Assembly: GCA_963760935.1 (NCBI GenBank)
Contig: CAVXFB010000008.1
Span: 124,001-188,000, forward strand
Direction of reading: 5' to 3'
Source: CAVXFB01 sp963760935
GTDB lineage: Bacteria; Planctomycetota; Planctomycetia; Pirellulales; Thermoguttaceae
Length of the DNA: 64,000 nt
The position numbers and the translations under genes were made by a program. This document shows positions 6,809 through 14,916 of this stretch, piece by piece. Under the pieces are notes generated by a model. That model had not been told where the DNA came from. It saw only the letters and a program-made list of their open reading frames with translations, and ran no database searches. The stretch's first letter is position 1. Every line of letters begins with the position of its first letter.

Positions 6809-9000
6809 TCCCCGGGACCATTTCGTCCCAGCTCAAACGCTCGGCAGTTTGCCTCGTGCAACTCGGGCTTCAAATTTCTCCGAATGGCTGCCAGCCAGAT
6901 ATCGGGCTCGATCTCCAAATGGCGGCTCAACATGCCCAACAACGCCACATTCGCACTCCGCCGGTTCGGCAGCGATATCGAGTGCAGCGCGTCGGGCGCG
7001 ATCAGAACACCCCCTTCGCGCAGCCGTGGCCGGTTGTTTTCTATCTGATCATCGGCCAGCACCACGAGGAAATCGGCCTCGCCGGGCGGGACCATCGGAC
7101 TAAGCACCCTCCGGCCAAAACGGACGTCGCTGGCCACCGAGCCGCCGCGCTGACTCATTCCGTGCACTTCCGCCTTCTTCACGTCAAATCCGGCCATCAC
7201 CGCTGCATCGGCGAGTATGTCGGATGCGGTCAATACGCCCTGACCACCAAGGCCGGCGATAATCACGTTCAGCGGCGACGGATGACGAGAGCGATGCCCG
7301 TGATGAGAGCTATGCGGCGAGATTGGCGTCGCATGCTGAGTTTCATGCGATGTTTTCCCTCTCCTCTCTCCTCTCTCCTCTTTCCTCTCCGCATCCTCTT
7401 TCCCATCACGCATCGCTGCCAGCAGACATCGCCGCCGGGCGATGATCACACTTGGCTCGCTGCGCTTCAGCGCGTCGCACAATGTCTGCTCGAAACGCTC
7501 AGTCTCAACGACCGGATCGATCACCGTCACGTGAGCAATCCCGAGGGAGCAAGCAAGATCTTCCAGCACAACCCGCCCCGTCGGCTCGCGACCGAGTTTG
7601 CGGCCGGTGCCCGGATGTTCTTGCAGCCCCGTCATGGCCGTTGTGCCGTTGTCGAGAATCAGCACGACGTGACCCGTCGCCGGCGGGTTATAGACCATCT
7701 CCACAAGTCCGGCGATTCCGCTGTGTACGAACGTGCTGTCGCCGATCACGCTCACCACGCGGCGGGCTTCGTCCTCTGGCAACGCGTGCCGCAAACCCAG
7801 CCCCATGCCGATGCTCGCGCCCATGCACAATTGCGAATCCATCGCCGCCAACGGCGGCAAAGCAGCCAGCGTGTAGCACCCGATGTCGCCCGCGACGATA
7901 CAGTTGAGCTTGTTCAAGATGCCGAACACAGTTCGATGCGGACAGCCCGCGCAAAGCTCGGGCGGTTTGCCCGCGGGCGGAGCCGATTCGGGCGACGCGT
8001 CGGCGGCGAGAATCCGCCGTACCCGATCCACATTGAGCTCGCCAAACCGATACATGTCAGGCTTGTGCTCGACGGCCACGCCCGCCGCCCGAATCTGCTC
8101 GAACAGGTACGGATCGCTCTCTTCGATAATCACACAACGTTCGACGCTTTCCGCAAACTGGCGAATTCGCTGGAGCGGCAGCGGACAGGTAATGCCCAGT
8201 TTGAGCACCGCCGCCTCGGGCGCCGCTTCGCAGACATGCAGGAACGTCACGCCCGAAGTTATAATGCCCAGGCCGCCGCCGTTGCCCTCGATCAGCCGAT
8301 TCAGCGCGACCCATTCGTTCCATGCGGCGATCTCTGCCAACTTTTCGCGAAGCCGGCGATGGGCCGGTCGGGCATGAAGCGGAATCATCACGCGGCCCGC
8401 GATGTCGCGATCGAAGTGTGCCTTGGTCGGCCGCGTTTCCGGCGGATGCGGTGCGACGAGCGTCTTCGAGTGGCATACCCGCGTCGTCATTCGCAGCATC
8501 ACCGGCACGTGCCATCGCGCCGACATCTCGAATGCGGCCAGCGTAAAATCATAGGCCTCTTGCGAGTCGGCCGGTTCGAGCATCGGCACGCCGGCCGCCG
8601 TGGCATAGCGGCGATTGTCCTGCTCGTTCTGACTAGACGCCATCCCCGGGTCATCGGCCGAAACAATGACCAGCGGCCCCGCCACGCCGCTGTAGGCGGC
8701 CGTAAAGAACGGGTCGGCCGCGACGTTCAGGCCCACGTGTTTCATCGTCACCAAGGCGGGCGCCGTAGCGAACGCCACGCCCAGCCCGACCTCCAGGGCC
8801 ACCTTTTCGTTCGGCGCCCACTGGGCCCGGCCGCCCAAATCGTGGAAGCGTTCGAGAATTTCAGTCGAGGGCGTGCCCGGATAGCCGGTGCCCAATGCCA
8901 CGCCGGCGTCCCGGGCTGCTAGCGCGACCGCCTCGTTGCCGCTTAGTAATTGCCGCGATGCGTGATGCACAGGTGAGCGTCTCGTAGCCAACCAATTCAC
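6805..9000 (-). CDS. iorA-iorB: Indolepyruvate ferredoxin oxidoreductase, alpha-beta fusion lacking the ferredoxin domain
   Basis: This 731-residue protein oxidatively decarboxylates aryl pyruvates. Residues 1-330 are the pyrimidine and core domains of IorA (NEAVALAARDAGVALGTGYP; MTTRVCHSKT). Residues about 345-520 are the TPP domain, with CAGCPHR, GDIGCYTLAALPPL, MGASIGMGLGLRHA and GDSTFVHSG. Residues from about 577 are IorB (VIIAGLGGQGVLTASDILA). The two 4Fe-4S clusters that normally end IorA are missing; instead a charged linker of about 55 residues (KEDAERKEERGERRG) joins the halves, encoded by a purine-rich repeat. The start is GTG and the ribosome-binding site is weak. Confidence 0.88.
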   Translation of the reverse strand: MNWLATRRSPVHHASRQLLSGNEAVALAARDAGVALGTGYPGTPSTEILERFHDLGGRAQWAPNEKVALEVGLGVAFATAPALVTMKHVGLNVAADPFFTAAYSGVAGPLVIVSADDPGMASSQNEQDNRRYATAAGVPMLEPADSQEAYDFTLAAFEMSARWHVPVMLRMTTRVCHSKTLVAPHPPETRPTKAHFDRDIAGRVMIPLHARPAHRRLREKLAEIAAWNEWVALNRLIEGNGGGLGIITSGVTFLHVCEAAPEAAVLKLGITCPLPLQRIRQFAESVERCVIIEESDPYLFEQIRAAGVAVEHKPDMYRFGELNVDRVRRILAADASPESAPPAGKPPELCAGCPHRTVFGILNKLNCIVAGDIGCYTLAALPPLAAMDSQLCMGASIGMGLGLRHALPEDEARRVVSVIGDSTFVHSGIAGLVEMVYNPPATGHVVLILDNGTTAMTGLQEHPGTGRKLGREPTGRVVLEDLACSLGIAHVTVIDPVVETERFEQTLCDALKRSEPSVIIARRRCLLAAMRDGKEDAERKEERGERRGKTSHETQHATPISPHSSHHGHRSRHPSPLNVIIAGLGGQGVLTASDILADAAVMAGFDVKKAEVHGMSQRGGSVASDVRFGRRVLSPMVPPGEADFLVVLADDQIENNRPRLREGGVLIAPDALHSISLPNRRSANVALLGMLSRHLEIEPDIWLAAIRRNLKPELHEANCRAFELGRNGPGE

Positions 9001-9069
9001 GGAACAACGCCCATCGGGGCGTGCAAAACCCTATCATACCGTCCCTTCGCAACGCTTTCTAACCCCTGA

Positions 9070-9225
9070 CCACGTTGCCGACTGGGCGGCCACCGCGGGG
9101 TCTGGTCCATTTTTCCGCTCATACACTTGGCGTCAGCCCTTGCTTTGACTCCGAAAACATGGACCTGACCCCTTCGCACCAGAACTGTGCGGTTTTGCGC
9201 CACGTTGCCAACTGGGCGGCGACCG
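9070..9225. repeat. Pair of 26-bp direct repeats flanking a palindromic element
   Basis: The stretches at 9070-9095 and 9200-9225 match at 24 of 26 positions (core CACGTTGCC.ACTGGGCGGC) and bracket the family-B element. The arrangement looks like a duplicated host segment at an insertion, but the copies are longer and less exact than a fresh target-site duplication. Confidence 0.7.
9097..9172. repeat. 76-bp MITE-like palindrome, family B, copy 1
   Basis: The ends are GGGGTCTGGTCCAT and ATGGACCTGACCCC, imperfect inverted repeats of 14 nt. The reverse complement aligns over its full length with the 76-bp copy at 40497-40572 (about three quarters identical by eye). It lies just upstream of the kinase gene and may affect its leader. 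Confidence 0.8.
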
Positions 9226-9256
9226 ACGATAATGGCTGTCTACGAGGAGTGTCCCA

Positions 9257-10831
9257 GTGTCGCAGCCCCCCCTCACGTCCACCCCTATTTCCTCCGCGGC
9301 GGCGGAAGCCGATTTGTCCGGTCGTCAATTGGGCGACTTTCACTTGCTGCACCGGCTGGGACGCGGGGCGATGGCCGACGTCTACTTGGCCGAGCAGGGC
9401 CGGCTCAAGCGGCGCGTGGCCGTAAAGATTCTGAAGCCGGAACTGGCCGGCGACCGTACCTATCTGCAGCGATTCGAGCTAGAGGCCCAGGCGGCCGCTT
9501 CGCTCGTGCATGCCAACATCGTGCAGATTTACGAAGTCGGCTGCGTCGATGGCTTGCACTACATCGCCCAGGAATATGTCGAGGGTCAGAACCTTCGCGA
9601 GTACATCGGCCGGCATGGCCCTCCCGATCTGCCGCACGCCCTGTCGATCATGCGGCAAGTTGCCTCGGCCCTGATGAAGGCAGCCGAGCAGGGTGTCGTG
9701 CACCGCGACATCAAGCCGGAAAACATTATGCTCACGCCCGGCGGCGAAGTGAAGGTTGCCGATTTCGGTCTCGCCCGCCTGACCGGCGACGGCGCCGCCA
9801 GCGAGTTGACCCAGGTCGGAATCACCTTGGGCACGCCGCTATATATGAGTCCGGAGCAGGTCGAGGGCAAGCCCTTGGATCCGCGAAGCGATCTCTATTC
9901 GTTCGGCGTCACTTGCTATCACATGCTCAGCGGCGCACCGCCGTTTGTTGGCGAGACCGCGCTGAGCGTGGCCGTGCAGCATCTGAAGAAGCAGCCCGAG
10001 CCGCTCGAGTCGATCCGCGGCGATTTGCCGCCCGCTCTGTGCCGCATTGTGCACGAGATGCTGGCCAAGGACCCTGAGCGGCGTTTCGCCACGGCCCGCG
10101 ATCTGTTGCGCGAGCTGCGCCGCGTGCAAATGGAGCATTTTGGCGGCGATTGGCCGGAAGATCTGCCCGCCTGGGAGTCGATTGCCAGCGACATTGCCGC
10201 CGATCCTCGCGTCGCCGTGACCCGCCACCTCGATGGGCTGATGAAAACAATGGTGGCGGCCCGGCCCCGCCGCCGCGGTTGGGCATGGCTGGTCGTGGGC
10301 GTCACCGGCGCGTTGGTCCTTGGTGGGGCGATCGCCTATTACGCCAAACCCACGTCGCTCTTGGCCGATGCAAAACCGTCGATCCCACCCGAGAGCTCGA
10401 TCTTGCGCCAATGGTATCGCGCTACGCAGATCGGCACTGAAGGCGCTTGGAAGGCGGTCATCGACTTCCCCGGCGACAAAGACGAGCATTATCGCTGCCG
10501 TGCCCAGTGGCAGTTGGCGCTGATCTATCTGGCCGATCTCAAACTCGATCAGGCCAACAAAATATTCAAAAACCTGGAACGTTTGGGCAACGATGACCAA
10601 GATCGGGCATTCGGTCTGGCAGGTCAGTGTGTCGTTCTCAGCAAGCAGCGGAAATACGCCGAGTCGGCCGACAAGTTTGCCGAGCTGCTGCCCATGCGCG
10701 ACAAAGTCGTCAGCCGGGACATGCGCAGGCTGTTACAGAATGCCCTGGACAACAACCGCAAGGAGATCCGCCTGCCCACGGGCGCAGGTTGGGACAAATG
10801 GTTCGCCGAACCGGCTCCTGACGACAGTTGA
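9257..10831 (+). CDS. Membrane-anchored Ser/Thr protein kinase (PknB-type)
   Basis: The 524-residue product has a kinase domain at about residues 25-290: glycine loop LGRGAMADVYLAE, VAVKILK lysine, catalytic loop HRDIKPENI and DFGLARLTG activation start, then GTPLYMSPEQVEG. A single membrane segment follows at about 340-360 (WAWLVVGVTGALVLGGAIAY), and the C-terminal 150 residues, with short helical repeats (QWQLALIYLADLKLDQA), resemble TPR units and would be on the far side of the membrane. The start is GTG with GAGGAG 9 nt upstream. Signal and target are unknown. Confidence 0.92.
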   Translation: MSQPPLTSTPISSAAAEADLSGRQLGDFHLLHRLGRGAMADVYLAEQGRLKRRVAVKILKPELAGDRTYLQRFELEAQAAASLVHANIVQIYEVGCVDGLHYIAQEYVEGQNLREYIGRHGPPDLPHALSIMRQVASALMKAAEQGVVHRDIKPENIMLTPGGEVKVADFGLARLTGDGAASELTQVGITLGTPLYMSPEQVEGKPLDPRSDLYSFGVTCYHMLSGAPPFVGETALSVAVQHLKKQPEPLESIRGDLPPALCRIVHEMLAKDPERRFATARDLLRELRRVQMEHFGGDWPEDLPAWESIASDIAADPRVAVTRHLDGLMKTMVAARPRRRGWAWLVVGVTGALVLGGAIAYYAKPTSLLADAKPSIPPESSILRQWYRATQIGTEGAWKAVIDFPGDKDEHYRCRAQWQLALIYLADLKLDQANKIFKNLERLGNDDQDRAFGLAGQCVVLSKQRKYAESADKFAELLPMRDKVVSRDMRRLLQNALDNNRKEIRLPTGAGWDKWFAEPAPDDS

Positions 10832-10893
10832 CAGCCGACGTAACGGATGGTAAAAGTTAGGGTTTCGCCGGTGTCGAGCCGAGCGAAGTGACC

Positions 10894-10966
10894 GCCCCCT
10901 TCGTCTAGTGGCCTAGGACATCGGGTTCTCAGTCCGAGAACAGGGGTTCGACTCCCCTAGGGGGTA
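10894..10966 (+). tRNA. tRNA-Glu (CTC)
   Basis: A 73-nt cloverleaf folds with acceptor GCCCCCT/AGGGGGT (G1-U72 wobble), D-arm, anticodon stem TCGGG/TCCGA around loop TTCTCAG giving anticodon CTC, and T-arm AGGGG-TTCGACT-CCCCT. It aligns closely to bacterial glutamate tRNAs. The 3' CCA is not encoded. A strong terminator follows 6 nt later. Confidence 0.93.
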
Positions 10967-10971
10967 CTTCT

Positions 10972-10997
10972 AGCCAGCTTTTCGCTGGCTTTTTTTG
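10972..10997 (+). terminator. Rho-independent terminator of tRNA-Glu
   Basis: A 7-bp stem AGCCAGC/GCTGGCT with a 5-nt loop is followed directly by seven or more T residues. It ends the tRNA-Glu transcript. Confidence 0.9.
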
Positions 10998-11282
10998 TTT
11001 CTTGGCTGATGGGAGCGCTTGCTGCCACGACGCGTGCGGCGAGAACACCGCGGCCTCAACGCCAAGGAAATGACTTTTGTCGTCAATGTCCCTCAGGAGC
11101 ACTCGAAAGGTTCCGAGCACGACACCGCCAGTCGCCGCGGCGCATTGGCAAACGTTCTGTTTTGCGGTGGCAGGGTGGGCAACATCGCGAACGATACGGA
11201 CGCGAAGGTCTTGAAGGCGATGCTGATGATCGGCAGCGAGGCAGTCAAGCCGCAGGAAGCTAAAGTGTCGAGATGATGCTGC
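10998..11282. other. Intergenic region without a supported gene
   Basis: A plus-strand open frame of 85 codons (11019-11276, internal start MTFVVNVPQEHSKG) covers most of this stretch but has no recognisable domain and only a poor ribosome-binding site. An antisense frame is equally open. No confident gene is called. Confidence 0.4.
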
Positions 11283-11414
11283 TCAGTCCAACCTCTTGTG
11301 ATTGCCGTCACAGTAAGGCGAGGTTTGGGTTCGCTTGCAGGCGCACCACCAATGTTCCCCCGTTTCGAGTTGTACCTTGAATGGATGCCGACCTGCAATT
11401 TTGGGTTCTTCCAT
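11283..11414 (-). CDS. Very short CDGSH iron-sulfur domain protein
   Basis: This is a 43-residue protein beginning MEEPKIAGRHPFKVQL and ending with the CDGSH signature C-x-C-x2-T-x3-P-x-C-D-G-N-H (CACKRTQTSPYCDGNH), which binds a 2Fe-2S cluster through three Cys and one His. AGGAAGAG lies 4 nt before the ATG. Family members normally continue beyond the His for another 15-40 residues; here the stop comes four residues later, so it may be a minimal or truncated form. The frame stays open upstream through a palindromic repeat, which is not part of the protein. Confidence 0.6.
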   Translation of the reverse strand: MEEPKIAGRHPFKVQLETGEHWWCACKRTQTSPYCDGNHKRLD

Positions 11415-11512
11415 TTCACTCTTCCTGGTCAAAAATTGTTCACTGATCCCAATTCGCTGCCGATCAACGGGCGCACACCGTTTCTGCCAGGCTTTGTCGG
11501 AAAACGCGAACG

Positions 11513-11589
11513 TGTCATCCTGAGCGCAGCGAAGGATCTCTTCCGAGGTCGGGAAAGCTCGCAGATTCTTCGCTGCGCTCAAAATGACA
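11513..11589. repeat. Palindromic repeat, family D, copy 1
   Basis: The inverted arms begin TGTCATCCTGAGCGCAGCGA and end CTTCGCTGCGCTCAAAATGA(CA). This is a common dispersed bacterial repeat type. A related, more degenerate copy lies at about 42904-42978. Confidence 0.75.
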
Positions 11590-11688
11590 ATCGGGAGGTT
11601 CTAGTGGGCGTTCAAGGCTGAGTTGACTTGTTTACTGTTTTCGATTATGCCTTCTCCTGTCTTGGATGATTCAAACAGGAGAGGGATT

Positions 11689-12153
11689 ATGGGCAAGGAA
11701 GCCAAGCACGTCGTTCGGCTGAAAGTCGAAGATCGAGAATGGTTGCAGTCGCTGCTGCGTAAGGGAGGCCAGAGCGAATCGCTCTTGAAACGGGCGCGAG
11801 TGTTGCTCAAGGCCGACCAGTCGCAGCAGGGGCCGGGGTGGAGCGACGAACGAATTGCCGAGTTTGCCGAGGTCGGGCTGTCTACGGTGTACCGTGTGCG
11901 GCAACGCTTTGTGGAAGACGGAGCGGCAGCGGCTGTCTGCCGCAAGAGGGCGGAAGGCCGACAGTATCGCAAGTTGGACGGCGAACAAGAAGCGCGTCTG
12001 ATAGCGTTGGCGTGCAGCCAAGCGCCGGAGGGCCGGAACCGTTGGACACTGCACCTGTTGGCCGACCGCTTGGTGGCCTTGCAAATCGTGGACGACATCA
12101 GCCATGAATGCGTACGTAGCACGCTTAAAAAAACGAACTTAAGCCTCACTTGA
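11689..12153 (+). CDS. IS630 transposase, first frame (HTH part)
   Basis: These 154 residues hold the N-terminal helix-turn-helix region (WSDERIAEFAEVGLSTVYRV) that binds the element ends. The strong AGGAGAGGG 4 nt before the ATG fixes the start. The frame closes shortly after a run of seven A residues (CTTAAAAAAACG at about 12122-12133); slipping back one base there gives KNELKPHLREQWVIPPQ and joins the DDE frame, as expected from intact homologs. Confidence 0.85.
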   Translation: MGKEAKHVVRLKVEDREWLQSLLRKGGQSESLLKRARVLLKADQSQQGPGWSDERIAEFAEVGLSTVYRVRQRFVEDGAAAAVCRKRAEGRQYRKLDGEQEARLIALACSQAPEGRNRWTLHLLADRLVALQIVDDISHECVRSTLKKTNLSLT

Positions 12154-12830
12154 GAGAGCAATGGGTGATTCCACCCCAGCAGAATGCCGACTTTGTGGCG
12201 GCGATGGAAGACGTGCTGGAGGTGTACAAGCGGCCCTATGATCCGCGACGGCCGCAAGTGTGTTTCGACGAGCAGAGCAAGCAGTTGGTGCGAGACACAC
12301 GGCCTGTTTTGCCATGCGAGCCGGGACAACCACAACGGGTCGACTACGAGTACGAGCGAAATGGCACGGCCAACTTGTTTATGTTTTTCGAGCCGTTGGG
12401 AGGCCAACGCCACGTTAAGGTGACTGATCGACGCACCAAGATTGACTTCGCCCAAGTGATTCGGGAGTTGGTGGACGAACACTATCCCGAGGCGGAAAAG
12501 ATCGTGTTGGTGATGGACAACTTGAATACCCACAAGCCGGCGTCCCTGTACGAAGCGTTTGAGCCGGCCGAGGCGCGTCGGTTAGTTGAACGGCTGGAGA
12601 TCCATTACACGCCGAAACATGGAAGCTGGCTGAACATGGCGGAGACGGAGTTGAGCATTCTCACGAAACAATGCCTGGATCGTCGCATCCCCGATCAGCC
12701 CATGCTCATTCGGGAGGTAGCTGCTTGGGAAACGGATCGTAACGCCGCGGATTGTACCATCGACTGGCGGTTCACGACTGACGACGCAAGGATCAAACTC
12801 AAACGCCTCTACCCATCAATTCAGGCTTGA
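12150..12830 (+). CDS. IS630 transposase, second frame (DDE catalytic part)
   Basis: These 226 residues carry the DDE/RNase-H fold: CFDEQSKQLV (first Asp), VLVMDNLNTH (second Asp) and HGSWLNMAETELS (Glu), the classic IS630 triad. It has no ribosome-binding site of its own and overlaps the first frame, so it is most likely expressed as a fusion by -1 slippage on the A7 run. Alternatively the copy is dead through a one-base indel. Confidence 0.85.
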   Translation: MREQWVIPPQQNADFVAAMEDVLEVYKRPYDPRRPQVCFDEQSKQLVRDTRPVLPCEPGQPQRVDYEYERNGTANLFMFFEPLGGQRHVKVTDRRTKIDFAQVIRELVDEHYPEAEKIVLVMDNLNTHKPASLYEAFEPAEARRLVERLEIHYTPKHGSWLNMAETELSILTKQCLDRRIPDQPMLIREVAAWETDRNAADCTIDWRFTTDDARIKLKRLYPSIQA

Positions 12831-12912
12831 AGAGGCACTAGTGTTTTCCGACAAAGCCTAGTTGTAGTGGCGCCCGACACATTCTCCAATCGGGATGACC
12901 TCCAGAATACGT

Positions 12913-13281
12913 CTACGAATGTTCCGGGCAGCCGCCCGGCCCGTGCGACTGGCAACTGGCCCCGGAATCATTGACGCTCCCTGCCAACCACGCCCGAGCT
13001 ACTTCCTGCACGCTCCCGGAGCAGCCTCGAACGACCTTGATGCCGTTGCTTTCCAGGATGTTCACGGCCCCTCCGCCCATGTTCCCGGCCAACATGACGG
13101 ATACACCCATCCCAGCCAGTTGCGGAACGATATTCGACTTGCATCCGCAGCCGGGCGGCGGAGTTAGCAGCTCCTCCGATACGATCTTGTTCTCGTCGTC
13201 AACGTCAAAGATGGTGAACGATTGGCAATGTCCGAAGTGCTCGTCAACCTCGGCGCCGTTCGACGGCAAAGCGATTTTCAT
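12913..13281 (-). CDS. NifX/NifB-C family (dinitrogenase cofactor-type) protein
   Basis: The 122-residue product opens MKIALPSNGAEVDEHFGHCQ, with the family DEHFGHC motif followed by the FTIFDVDD strand, a GCGCKS loop and an LAGNMGGGAVNIL segment. Proteins of this fold bind FeMo-cofactor precursors or other metal clusters; stand-alone members in organisms without nitrogenase are common and their role is unclear. AGGAGA lies upstream of the ATG. The C-terminal Cys/His tail (CQSHGPGGCPEH) could hold metal. No nif genes are nearby; it sits between two transposase genes. Confidence 0.85.
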   Translation of the reverse strand: MKIALPSNGAEVDEHFGHCQSFTIFDVDDENKIVSEELLTPPPGCGCKSNIVPQLAGMGVSVMLAGNMGGGAVNILESNGIKVVRGCSGSVQEVARAWLAGSVNDSGASCQSHGPGGCPEHS

Positions 13282-13296
13282 ACGTCTCCTGGTTCT

Positions 13297-14063
13297 CTAC
13301 TGAGATGATGGTCCGCGATTTTGGTGGCATCCGCGCAATGCCGCGTCCTTGCGCAACCGTCCGATGATCGTCACCCCGGCCCGCAAGACGCGTTTCAAGA
13401 AGGGCGCTTTCACGTAGCCGCCGTCGACGACGATCCACAGGGTTTTTCCGACTTTTTGATGATCGGAGCGATCCCCTCGACCAATCGAGCCGCCAGTACG
13501 AGCTTGGTGGCAAACGTCCAGCCGCGCCACTTCGGAATCTTGGCGATGGTTTTCTGACGCACGGAGAGCATGGCCTGCAAGGGCAAGGCCAAAGCACCGA
13601 ATCGCGGATGTCGCACGGCGAGCGAGAGTGTCACCCAGATGTGTCCGTAGAAATACTTTTGGTCGGCCGGCCCCGGCGTGGGATTGTGATGGATGCCGAC
13701 TCCCTCGACGTGCGGCCCATATCGCTTGGTGGGCGTATCGTCGATGACCGCAAGCAGTCGATCGGGCAGCGGCAGGGTTTGCAGCACCAGAAGCGACAAT
13801 TGGGTTGCGACGGATTTGGTCTTGCATCCAAGTGCGGCCAGGAAGTAATAATAGTCTTGGTAGTCGTCGGAGACGCCGGCCGCCCGCAGCCAGATTGTTA
13901 CGGTTCGGCGTCCGTGGGCGAAGAGAATGCCTGCCAACAAGACAGGCAGTCGCCAGCGGTTTCGGGCGTGCAACCACGCCGCTAGCCACTGGCTCCACTC
14001 GGACCAGTCGTTCGGACACTGCCAACGACATATCGAATCTGCCATCCTTGGCTCTCCTGTCAC
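13297..14063 (-). pseudogene. IS701/IS4-like DDE transposase, frameshifted and truncated
   Basis: The N-terminal 200 codons (from MTGEPRMADSICRW) contain the DDE_5-type segment DDTPTKRYGPHVEGVGIHHN with the first catalytic Asp. At about 13440, in a GGAAAAACCC run, the frame is lost; the continuation LWIVVDGGYVKAPFLKRVLR with the second Asp is in the next frame. Homology stops soon after RKDAAL, so the C-terminal third, including the catalytic Glu, is missing. It is a dead remnant next to the NifX-like gene. Confidence 0.8.
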
Positions 14064-14350
14064 CTGCGTCCTGGGAAACGCTTTGTGATGGAAGAGCCTT
14101 TTTCATTGCAAGAGCGATTTGGTAAACCTTAGTGGCCTACGGCCGTCTTTTCAGAAAGTGCAGATCTTCCGGCGCCCCGCCCGAATTGTCAGCCTGGGCC
14201 TATTGCCATTCTTCGGTGCTCTCGGGACGCCTGGAAGGTCGCATTGAGGCATACTGCGGCCTTTTTCGGTCTGCTTGCCCCACCCGCGGACCGGTGGTAT
14301 TATGGATGCGCCAAGTCGGAGCCTATAATTCAACAAGGGGAGGCTATTCC

Positions 14351-14800
14351 ATGCACGCAATGAGAACCGCCTTTCGGGCGATTGCAGCGGTATGCGTGAC
14401 CGCGGCCGTGCTTTGTCCGACCGACATCTTTGCCGCCGGCGGCGGCACGGGCCGGTCCACCGGCAAAGGCGCGGGCACCGCTGCCAAGCACGAGAAGTAC
14501 ATCGTCGTTCGAGTGGGCGAACCCACGGGATCTGGCGAACTCCAGGTCATCACGCAGTCGGAGTTAGTCAATCTTAAGAAGGCCACTGAGGAAGAGAATA
14601 AGCGGCGAAAGAAGGAGTATGCCGACAAGAAGAAGGAGGCGATCAAGAACAAAGAATCAACCAAGGACCTTGGCAAGCCCCCGGTGGCGCGTAAAGTGAC
14701 CGTAGTCAGCCAAAGGTATTTCAAAACGCAAGAAGAAGCCGAGGAGTGGAAAGAGAAAAACCCTGACAAAGCCGACGTCAAGAAGCCGACCGCTCACTAG
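14351..14800 (+). CDS. Small secreted, lysine-rich protein of unknown function
   Basis: This 149-residue protein has an N-terminal signal peptide (RTAFRAIAAVCVTAAVLC, cleavage near DIFAAGG). The mature part has a short beta-like segment (KYIVVRVGEPTGSGELQVI), then a highly charged helix rich in Lys and Glu (EEENKRRKKEYADKKKEAIK) likely to be a coiled coil, and ends in another Lys-rich tail. GGGGAGG lies before the ATG. No family is recognised. It lies convergent to the DUF1080 gene. Confidence 0.7.
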   Translation: MHAMRTAFRAIAAVCVTAAVLCPTDIFAAGGGTGRSTGKGAGTAAKHEKYIVVRVGEPTGSGELQVITQSELVNLKKATEEENKRRKKEYADKKKEAIKNKESTKDLGKPPVARKVTVVSQRYFKTQEEAEEWKEKNPDKADVKKPTAH

Positions 14801-14916
14801 CCTTAGTTCGTCATCGCTGCCGCGAACATTGAACGGCGAAATCGCTCGCGGGATTGCGTAAGCCGTCTCGCGCTCTCTTTACCGCGTTGGACAAGCGGCG
14901 ATATTTCGCTGTACCC

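Larger units (their letters stand above)
11602..12840 (+). mobile_element. IS630-family insertion sequence
   Basis: The element is about 1.24 kb and is bounded by TA dinucleotides, the target duplicated by this family. The terminal inverted repeats begin TAGTG and match over about 26 nt with several mismatches (left CTAGTGGGCGTTCAAGGC; right, reverse complement, CTAGTGCCTCTTCAAGCC). It holds a two-frame DDE transposase. It is inserted between the small CDGSH gene and the NifX-like gene. Confidence 0.85.
11489..12859. repeat. 17-bp perfect inverted repeats bracketing the IS630 element
   Basis: AGGCTTTGTCGGAAAAC at 11489-11505 recurs as its exact reverse complement at 12843-12859. Between them lie a family-D palindrome and the IS630 copy. 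These may be the ends of an older element into which IS630 jumped, or one copy may be a fragment of a dispersed repeat. Confidence 0.65.

Noticed and set aside
6856..8922. A 688-codon open frame on the plus strand opposite the iorA-iorB fusion
   Set aside because: It is antisense to a gene with clear domains, lacks any recognisable motif, and is His/Arg/Gln-rich as expected from the complementary strand of a high-GC gene.
11019..11276. An 85-codon plus-strand frame after tRNA-Glu
   Set aside because: No recognisable family, weak ribosome-binding site and an equally open antisense frame; possible but unsupported.
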